NCBI GenBank assembly: GCA_002773975.1
Contig: PEZR01000006.1
Coordinates: 1,581-12,076, forward strand
Reading direction: 5' to 3'
Length of the DNA stretch: 10,496 nucleotides
From: Bdellovibrio sp. CG10_big_fil_rev_8_21_14_0_10_47_8
GTDB taxonomy: Bacteria > Bdellovibrionota > Bdellovibrionia > Bdellovibrionales > Bdellovibrionaceae
Part shown: piece by piece, positions 6,339 through 10,496 of the stretch
How the letters are laid out: each line of letters opens with the position of its first letter
How positions within the stretch are numbered: the first letter of the stretch is position 1
The notes under the pieces: generated by a model
Told to the model about the DNA's origin: nothing
The model's database searches: none
The model's input: only the letters and a program-made list of their open reading frames with translations
Program-made: the position numbers and the translations under genes

Positions 6339-7301
6339 TCAATGGGGCCAATATCCCGGCAATAAAAACAGCGGCTGGTTCATCAGATCTGCCCGCAAAA
6401 CCTGGTTGAGCAGATGATCCCCCACCTGACCTTTCATCTTCCCGGCCAATTGTGAAAAGGCATCCTCGTCATCGGATCCACTGATCAGGTCAAACAACCC
6501 GGGACGCTTTTTGGGAATATCAAATATTTCATATTTTTCAATTCCAGCAAGATCTGCGGCGACCTTAAAGGCATGATCCACAGTTCCCACTTCATCGGCG
6601 AAACCAATTTTAACGGCTGACGCCCCCGTCATGACTCGCCCATCAGCATAGGCTTGAACATCGTCGTATTTCATATTGCGACCCTTGGCCACGGCTTCTT
6701 TGAATTGCTCCCAAACTTCATTGATCATATCTTGGAAAAGCTGACGTTCATCGTCTCGCATGGCTCGGTACTCGGCCCCAGAGTCCTTGTACTTTCCAGT
6801 ATTGATCGTGAACCGTGTCACTTTCGCCCAATCATAGAGCTTCTCCAGATTCGCAAATTCCATGATCACGCCGATGGATCCCACCATGGCCCCAGGAGCC
6901 ACAATTAATTTGTCAGCCCCCATCGCCGCATAAAAAGCACCGCTGGCAATCATCCCCGGAGAAACAGCCACCACAGGTTTTTTAAACTCGGTACGAGTGC
7001 GGTTCAGTTCTTCATAAATTTCCTGAGAAGGCCCAACAACACCACCGGGAGAGTTCACTTCGATAACGAAGGCTTTGATGCTTTTCTCTTCGCGGTATTT
7101 TTTTAAAGTTTTCAAAAACTTCTCGCCATCCATGATCACGCCTTCGAGCTTTAAATGCATGATCGAATTGCGAGGCATTACCCGCAAAGAGGGCTCACGA
7201 CCACCAAACAGAGAAATCACAGAGGTCCCTAAAAGAAAGGCAAACAAAGACACAAAAACAAAAAGCAAAAGAAACAACATCACCCAAGGATTCTTTTTCA
7301 T
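6339..7301 (-). CDS. sppA: Signal peptide peptidase SppA, short form
   Basis: SppA (family S49) is a membrane-anchored serine/lysine protease that degrades cleaved signal peptides. The 320-residue product is the single-repeat form, as in Bacillus or archaea, not the double-length E. coli form. It has an N-terminal anchor (about 8-32), then EVNSPGGVVGPSQEIYEEL, the nucleophile S120 in MIASGAFYAAMGADK, a GAMVGSIGVIMEF strand and the general base K172 in TGKYKDSGAEYR. The start at ATG 7301 is chosen because GAGGGAAG lies just upstream and MKKNPW leads into the anchor. The frame stays open back to 7541, but this extension has no SD and lies across the promoter. It heads the operon with the HIT and rhomboid genes and follows rpsA, a neighbour arrangement I recall from other deltaproteobacteria-like genomes. 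Confidence 0.95.
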   Translation of the reverse strand: MKKNPWVMLFLLLFVFVSLFAFLLGTSVISLFGGREPSLRVMPRNSIMHLKLEGVIMDGEKFLKTLKKYREEKSIKAFVIEVNSPGGVVGPSQEIYEELNRTRTEFKKPVVAVSPGMIASGAFYAAMGADKLIVAPGAMVGSIGVIMEFANLEKLYDWAKVTRFTINTGKYKDSGAEYRAMRDDERQLFQDMINEVWEQFKEAVAKGRNMKYDDVQAYADGRVMTGASAVKIGFADEVGTVDHAFKVAADLAGIEKYEIFDIPKKRPGLFDLISGSDDEDAFSQLAGKMKGQVGDHLLNQVLRADLMNQPLFLLPGYWPH

Positions 7302-7329
7302 AAAACTTCCCTCAAAATAGTCGAGCCAA

Positions 7330-7357
7330 ATTATAACCCGCTCTCCCCCCGAAGCAA
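7330..7357 (-). promoter_or_regulatory. Promoter of the sppA operon
   Basis: On the minus strand a perfect TATAAT (7335-7330) lies 16 nt after TTGCTT (7357-7352). Transcription would start near 7323, giving a leader of about 22 nt that just holds the sppA ribosome site. The -35 box is only a 3/6 match. The position places the large inverted repeat upstream of this promoter rather than in the sppA leader. Confidence 0.55.
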
Positions 7358-7493
7358 GAAGGATGACCCGCAGCAAAAATCCACAAAGCACATTCTTGAG
7401 TGTACCCTCGAGAGCATCACGTCGTTTCTGCATATTTACAATCAGGAACCAAACCCAAAACAAACCAGTCCAGATCTCCTCTGAACGGCATGC
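7358..7493. other. Non-coding stretch between the sppA promoter and the inverted repeat
   Basis: No gene is supported here. The frames that cross it on both strands lack ribosome sites and recognisable protein character. It is the lower part of the 380-nt rpsA-sppA gap. Confidence 0.5.
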
Positions 7494-7613
7494 CGCTGAT
7501 CTCTGGGGGCCTTTCCCGCCGTTTGGGACCTCCGCCGTCACGACGATCTATTCTGGCGGCAGAGGGCAGGAGCCCGTGTCCCAAACGGCGGAAAAGACCC
7601 CCAGAGATCAGCG
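7494..7613 (-). repeat. Long inverted repeat: 36-bp arms around a 48-nt structured loop
   Basis: Arms are 7494-7529 and 7578-7613. They match at 34 of 36 positions. The two differences are C on the plus strand where the partner arm has A. Read as minus-strand RNA both become G-U pairs, so the full 36-bp helix would be unbroken only in that direction. The loop can form two further small stems: CCGCC (7532-7536) with GGCGG (7555-7559), and GGGC (7564-7567) with GCCC (7572-7575) around a 4-nt loop. The element lies after the rpsA terminator and before the sppA promoter. No T-run follows it, so it is not a standard terminator. It could be a structured small RNA, an RNase III processing site, or a palindromic intergenic repeat (MITE-like). 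No known RNA family is recognised. Confidence 0.85.
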
Positions 7614-7623
7614 CCCGAGCCCC

Positions 7624-7649
7624 AATCTAGAGTTCAGAATCTAGAGTTC
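7624..7649. repeat. 12-bp tandem direct repeat
   Basis: AATCTAGAGTTC occurs at 7624-7635 and again at 7638-7649, a 14-nt period with AG between. It lies directly beside the long inverted repeat, on the rpsA side. It could be a binding site for a dimeric regulator or a leftover of local duplication; nothing in the sequence decides. Confidence 0.6.
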
Positions 7650-7682
7650 GGAGTCCTGCCCCCAAAGCTCTGATTGTAGAAC

Positions 7683-7715
7683 AAAAAAAAACCCCAGGAT
7701 CTCTCCCAGGGTTTT
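7683..7715 (-). terminator. Intrinsic terminator of rpsA
   Basis: On the minus strand an 11-bp stem (7715-7705 with 7698-7688, two of the pairs G-U) encloses a 6-nt loop and runs into nine T residues (7691-7683). The G-U pairs give an unbroken helix only in this direction. It starts 28 nt after the rpsA stop codon. Confidence 0.88.
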
Positions 7716-7742
7716 CATTTTGAAGAATATTGCCAAAAAAGC

Positions 7743-9545
7743 CTATTCGGTCTTTTTAGGAGGAGCCGTTTTCAGTTGATCTGCAAACAAGTCACCCAAG
7801 GTTGATTTCGATGTGGAAGTTGCCTTCTTCACATAGTCCTCAACATCTGCTTTGGACTCTCTGAGTTTCACAAGTTTTGAAGACAAACCAATTTTACGAG
7901 CATCTTTGTCGATGGAAATGACTTCCGCTTTCAAAGTGTCGCCGAATTTAACAAAGTCTTCGGGTTTGTTGATTCGCTCTGTGGTCAATTCAGAAATATG
8001 GATCAGACCTTCGATGTCGCTCTCAAGCTCAACGAAAACACCAAAGTCAGCTGTCTTCACAACTTTAACGTCGTGTTGAGTGCCCACTGTGTATTTGCTT
8101 TCGATATTGGCCCAAGGATCACCTTCAAGCTGCTTCAGACCCAAAGAGAATCTTTCATTCTCGATATCAACGCCCAAAACAACCGCGCGAACTTTTTGTC
8201 CTTTAGCGAACATTTCGCTCGGGTGATTGACTCGTTTTGTCCAAGAGAAGTCAGAGATGTGAACAAGTCCGTCGATTCCATCTTCAACGCCCACGAAAAT
8301 ACCGAAGTCAGTGATTGATTTCACTTCGCCTTCGATGATCGTTCCTGGAGCATAAGACTCTTTCAACTCAACCCAAGGATTTTGTTGAAGCTGTTTCATG
8401 CCCAAAGAAATACGTCGAGTTTCAGGATCTACTTCAAGAACTTGAACTTCAACTTCGTCGCCAACGTTCAAAATTTGAGACGGATGTTTGACTCGTTTAG
8501 TCCAGCTCATTTCTGAAACGTGGATCAAACCTTCAACACCATCACCGATTTCAAGGAAAGCTCCGTACTCAGCCAAAGAAACAACTTTACCTTTGAGTTT
8601 CGCACCCACGGGGTATCCTGCTTTTACAGATTCCCAAGGATCCGGATGCAGTTGTTTCATGCCCAAGGAAACACGCTCTTTTTCATTGTCGTATTTCAAA
8701 ACTTTGACTTGAATTTCGTCACCCACATTCAAGATCTCGGAAGGATGTTTCACCCGTCCCCAGCTCATGTCTGTGATGTGGAGCAATCCGTCCATGCCAC
8801 CCAAATCGATAAATGCACCGTAATCAGTGATGTTTTTAACCACACCAGCAACTACAGATCCTTCTTTGATTTGATCCAGAGTTTGTGATCTCAGAGACTC
8901 GCGCTCTTCTTCCAACAAAGCTCTGCGGGACAGTACGATATTGCCACGCTTTTTATTGAATTTAATAACTTTGAATTTATAAGTTTTGCCAATGTAAACG
9001 TCCATATTACGAACGGGACGAAGATCAATCTGAGATCCGGGCAAGAATGCATTTACACCAATATCAACGCTCAATCCGCCTTTGACTTTGGCAACCACGG
9101 TTCCTTCGATCACTTCTTCGTTCTCAGCAGCTTTGGAAATATCTGTCCAAGCTCTCATCATATCTGCTTTGTTTTTGCTGAGACCGATCATGCCGTTTTC
9201 ATTTTCAATACGGTCGATCAAAACTTCGACTTGGTCTCCGGCTTTCACTGCGCGAACGCCATCAACAAGACGAAATTCATCAATCGGGATAAGACCTTCC
9301 GATTTGTAATTAATGTCGACAAGGACATAGTCGGTTTGGACTTCGACGACTTTTCCGCTGACAACATCTCCAACTTTGAAATCTTGCTCTTTCATGGACT
9401 GTTCAAAGAGCTTTTCAAAATCACCTGTGGCTTTTTCGTTATAAAGTCCCGGGTTCGCCGAAACTTCTTTGTCAGCCTGATCTAGGAAAGCCAAGACCTT
9501 TTGTTTCTCAAGCTGAGCTTTATTTAGGGATTTACTCATATACAA
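7743..9545 (-). CDS. rpsA: 30S ribosomal protein S1
   Basis: S1 binds mRNA on the small ribosomal subunit and helps initiation. The 600-residue product has six S1 (OB-fold) repeats at about 57-124, 144-208, 227-297, 314-385, 400-471 and 487-556. The first two are divergent, as in E. coli S1 where they dock on the ribosome. Repeats 3-5 are near-identical in style (DYGAFIDLG..GLLHITDMSW, RVKHPS..LNVGDE, RVSLGMKQL.PDPW). A Lys/Thr-rich tail ends the protein. Start: TTG 9545 sits 7 nt from a perfect AGGAGG, while in-frame ATG 9539 sits 13 nt away; the protein differs by two residues. Upstream lies the C11 peptidase gene rather than cmk; sppA follows. A leader of roughly 165 nt leaves room for autoregulation, known for S1 in E. 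coli but not shown here. Confidence 0.97.
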   Translation of the reverse strand: MYMSKSLNKAQLEKQKVLAFLDQADKEVSANPGLYNEKATGDFEKLFEQSMKEQDFKVGDVVSGKVVEVQTDYVLVDINYKSEGLIPIDEFRLVDGVRAVKAGDQVEVLIDRIENENGMIGLSKNKADMMRAWTDISKAAENEEVIEGTVVAKVKGGLSVDIGVNAFLPGSQIDLRPVRNMDVYIGKTYKFKVIKFNKKRGNIVLSRRALLEEERESLRSQTLDQIKEGSVVAGVVKNITDYGAFIDLGGMDGLLHITDMSWGRVKHPSEILNVGDEIQVKVLKYDNEKERVSLGMKQLHPDPWESVKAGYPVGAKLKGKVVSLAEYGAFLEIGDGVEGLIHVSEMSWTKRVKHPSQILNVGDEVEVQVLEVDPETRRISLGMKQLQQNPWVELKESYAPGTIIEGEVKSITDFGIFVGVEDGIDGLVHISDFSWTKRVNHPSEMFAKGQKVRAVVLGVDIENERFSLGLKQLEGDPWANIESKYTVGTQHDVKVVKTADFGVFVELESDIEGLIHISELTTERINKPEDFVKFGDTLKAEVISIDKDARKIGLSSKLVKLRESKADVEDYVKKATSTSKSTLGDLFADQLKTAPPKKTE

Positions 9546-9549
9546 ACAT
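9532..9549 (-). other. Possible 5-codon mini-ORF overlapping the rpsA start
   Basis: An ATG at 9549, 3 nt after AGGAGG, opens a frame reading M-F-V-Y-E then TAA (9534-9532). It is out of frame with rpsA and covers both candidate rpsA starts. The spacing to AGGAGG is short, so initiation there may be poor. It may be chance. Confidence 0.25.
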
Positions 9550-9552
9550 GTA

Positions 9553-9558
9553 CCTCCT
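9553..9558 (-). promoter_or_regulatory. Ribosome binding site of rpsA
   Basis: AGGAGG on the minus strand. Its 7-nt distance favours TTG 9545 over ATG 9539 (13 nt). Confidence 0.8.
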
Positions 9559-9716
9559 GCTGAATCCTCTCGATCGCTGCCAATAAGGTGAAACTTGTCC
9601 AGAGCTCACGCTGATCAACAACCATTTCAAAGACCCAAAAAATTTCTCCATTTTTGCCAAATCCAAGACAGAAAATCCTGTCATATTGATGGCTTAAAAA
9701 CCGAGATGAAGGACTA
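9559..9716 (-). other. rpsA 5' leader region
   Basis: This stretch between the predicted promoter and the ribosome site shows no supported gene on either strand. A plus-strand frame at 9595-9831 runs across it and through the peptidase terminator, has no ribosome site and resembles no protein. On the minus strand the leader is U-rich with A/T runs, which would suit S1 binding; this is inference. Confidence 0.4.
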
Positions 9717-9744
9717 TTTAGAGGGTAGCCTGCAGCAAAGTCAA
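9717..9744 (-). promoter_or_regulatory. Candidate rpsA promoter
   Basis: TTGACT (9744-9739), a 16-nt spacer and TCTAAA (9722-9717) on the minus strand give 5/6 and 4/6 matches to sigma-70 boxes. A second -10, a perfect TATAAT at 9774-9769, lies upstream close to the peptidase terminator but lacks a convincing -35. Confidence 0.45.
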
Positions 9745-9783
9745 AGGAGCTTTTTCGATCCTGTGAGAATTATAATGCCGCGC

Positions 9784-9818
9784 AAAAATGAGAACGGAGC
9801 CACTGGGGGCTCCGTCTC
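9784..9818 (-). terminator. Intrinsic terminator of the C11 peptidase gene
   Basis: On the minus strand an 8-bp GC-rich stem, ACGGAGCC (9815-9808) with GGCTCCGT (9801-9794), has a 6-nt loop and is followed by TCTCATTTTT. The T-run is interrupted. It begins about 30 nt after the peptidase stop codon. Confidence 0.65.
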
Positions 9819-9848
9819 GAGAAAGGCTTGAAATCAGGCTTTCAGGGC

Positions 9849-10496
9849 CTATCTATTCACCAGGGTCAGAAAGTCCAACCACTTGGTTTGTTTATTTAAT
9901 TCCAGATTCGAATAACGCGTTTTATGGCGATTCAGGGTGCCAACATCGGTGGGCAACCAAACAGAAATCCCATGAGAGTTGGCATATGAGTCTGTCGATT
10001 CAACAGAGATCACCATTTTTTGAACTGCATCTTTTAGATTGCTCAAAATGGACGACTGAATGCCCACTTTGCTGCTCTGAAGACGGTCCACAAAATCAAA
10101 GATGTCTTTGTAATCAGACAGATAGAACTCTTGTGTTGCATCCGCCAACGATTTGGTGGCTCTCATGTCGCTCGGAGAAAGATTTGCCAAAGAGGCATTC
10201 AAATCCTTCAACGCTGAGAAAAAGGCCGGGAACTGAGTCAGGTCCATTGCCGAAAAGGTCACGTCACTATGACCGTAGATTCCACCATCGTAGGATTTGG
10301 TGAATTCTTCTGTCAGATAAGTAGAGACCTCCGCCGCAGTCGCCGTGGGGTTTGAAGCCCATCTGCGCATCCACGTGCTGTACGGCCAGCCTTGGCCCGG
10401 CTCAACTTCTTGAGAACCCACAAACATCTCGACAGAGTCTTTCATCTCCGCAGCCACTTCCGCCATCGCCATCAAACAAGCATCGCTGCCGTAGAC
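9849..10496 (-). CDS. Clostripain-family (C11) cysteine peptidase, C-terminal part
   Basis: The gene enters from the right edge; 215 residues are visible and the N-terminus is missing. The first visible residues read VYGSDACLMAMAEV. The Cys in DACLM (codon 10478-10476) matches the catalytic cysteine of clostripain and related clan CD peptidases, which cut after basic residues in the founding member. The next segment, FVGSQEVEPGQGWPYSTW, is the typical substrate-pocket stretch, and HGISVWLP near the end matches the conserved C-terminal motif of the family. The catalytic histidine and any signal peptide would lie beyond the window. It ends with its own terminator, so rpsA is probably a separate unit. 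Secretion and a role in digesting proteins are plausible but not visible here. Confidence 0.88.
   Translation of the reverse strand, partial: VYGSDACLMAMAEVAAEMKDSVEMFVGSQEVEPGQGWPYSTWMRRWASNPTATAAEVSTYLTEEFTKSYDGGIYGHSDVTFSAMDLTQFPAFFSALKDLNASLANLSPSDMRATKSLADATQEFYLSDYKDIFDFVDRLQSSKVGIQSSILSNLKDAVQKMVISVESTDSYANSHGISVWLPTDVGTLNRHKTRYSNLELNKQTKWLDFLTLVNR

Noticed and set aside
7302..7541. 80-residue N-terminal extension of SppA in the same open frame
   Set aside because: It begins at a GTG inside the inverted-repeat loop, has no ribosome site, reads across a perfect TATAAT and has no family character. The MKKNPW start has a good SD and leads straight into the membrane anchor.
7363..7644. 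Plus-strand frames across the rpsA-sppA gap
   Set aside because: They are made largely of the inverted-repeat sequence, have Pro/Arg-biased composition and lack ribosome sites.
7743..9545. Repeated blocks in rpsA as DNA repeats
   Set aside because: The similarity is explained by the homologous S1 protein domains.
9595..9831. Plus-strand 78-residue frame upstream of rpsA
   Set aside because: It crosses the peptidase terminator and the rpsA promoter, and no SD or recognisable protein features were seen.
9788..10303. Plus-strand 171-residue frame opposite the C11 peptidase
   Set aside because: It is a shadow of a recognisable peptidase; Cys/His/Arg-rich composition is typical of an antisense frame.

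Overview
The window looks like chromosomal core sequence from a predatory bacterium of the Bdellovibrio group (Bdellovibrionota). That assignment is inference. It rests on the gene repertoire: FliL, paired M16 peptidases, a six-domain ribosomal protein S1 followed by SppA, a clostripain-family peptidase, and a two-domain peptidoglycan-editing enzyme whose architecture and key-residue spacing resemble a characterised Bdellovibrio cell-curvature protein. Moderate GC content and several TTG starts fit as well. No mobile element, CRISPR array, rRNA or tRNA was seen.

Layout. Bases 2-163 (+) are the tail of a protein ending in a membrane segment. A convergent minus-strand operon follows (174-3458), read as fliL -> catalytic M16 zinc peptidase -> non-catalytic M16 lipoprotein; the last two overlap by 4 nt (ATGA). 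Divergent from fliL, on the plus strand (3608-4672), is a secreted YkuD enzyme with a C-terminal NTF2-like domain. A second minus-strand operon (4712-7301) reads sppA -> HIT-family nucleotide hydrolase/phosphorylase -> rhomboid protease -> a 61-residue protein with a near-perfect ribosome binding site. Its promoter, with a perfect TATAAT, lies just before sppA. The 380-nt gap 7302-7682 holds a long structured inverted repeat (36-bp arms) and a 12-bp direct repeat. rpsA (7743-9545, -) ends in a strong intrinsic terminator and has a long leader. At the right edge, the C-terminal part of a clostripain-like (C11) cysteine peptidase (9849-10496, -) enters the window and ends in its own terminator.

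How the parts fit. The sppA/HIT/rhomboid operon joins two membrane proteases with a soluble nucleotide-binding enzyme, downstream of translation gene rpsA. The fliL/M16 operon joins a flagellar stator-associated protein with an envelope protease pair. The YkuD-NTF2 enzyme probably trims peptidoglycan peptides and may set cell shape.

Most of the window is recognisable housekeeping. The two parts most worth a second look are the YkuD-NTF2 protein and the inverted repeat at 7494-7613. That repeat's two imperfect positions become G-U pairs only if the minus strand is transcribed, which points to an RNA element.
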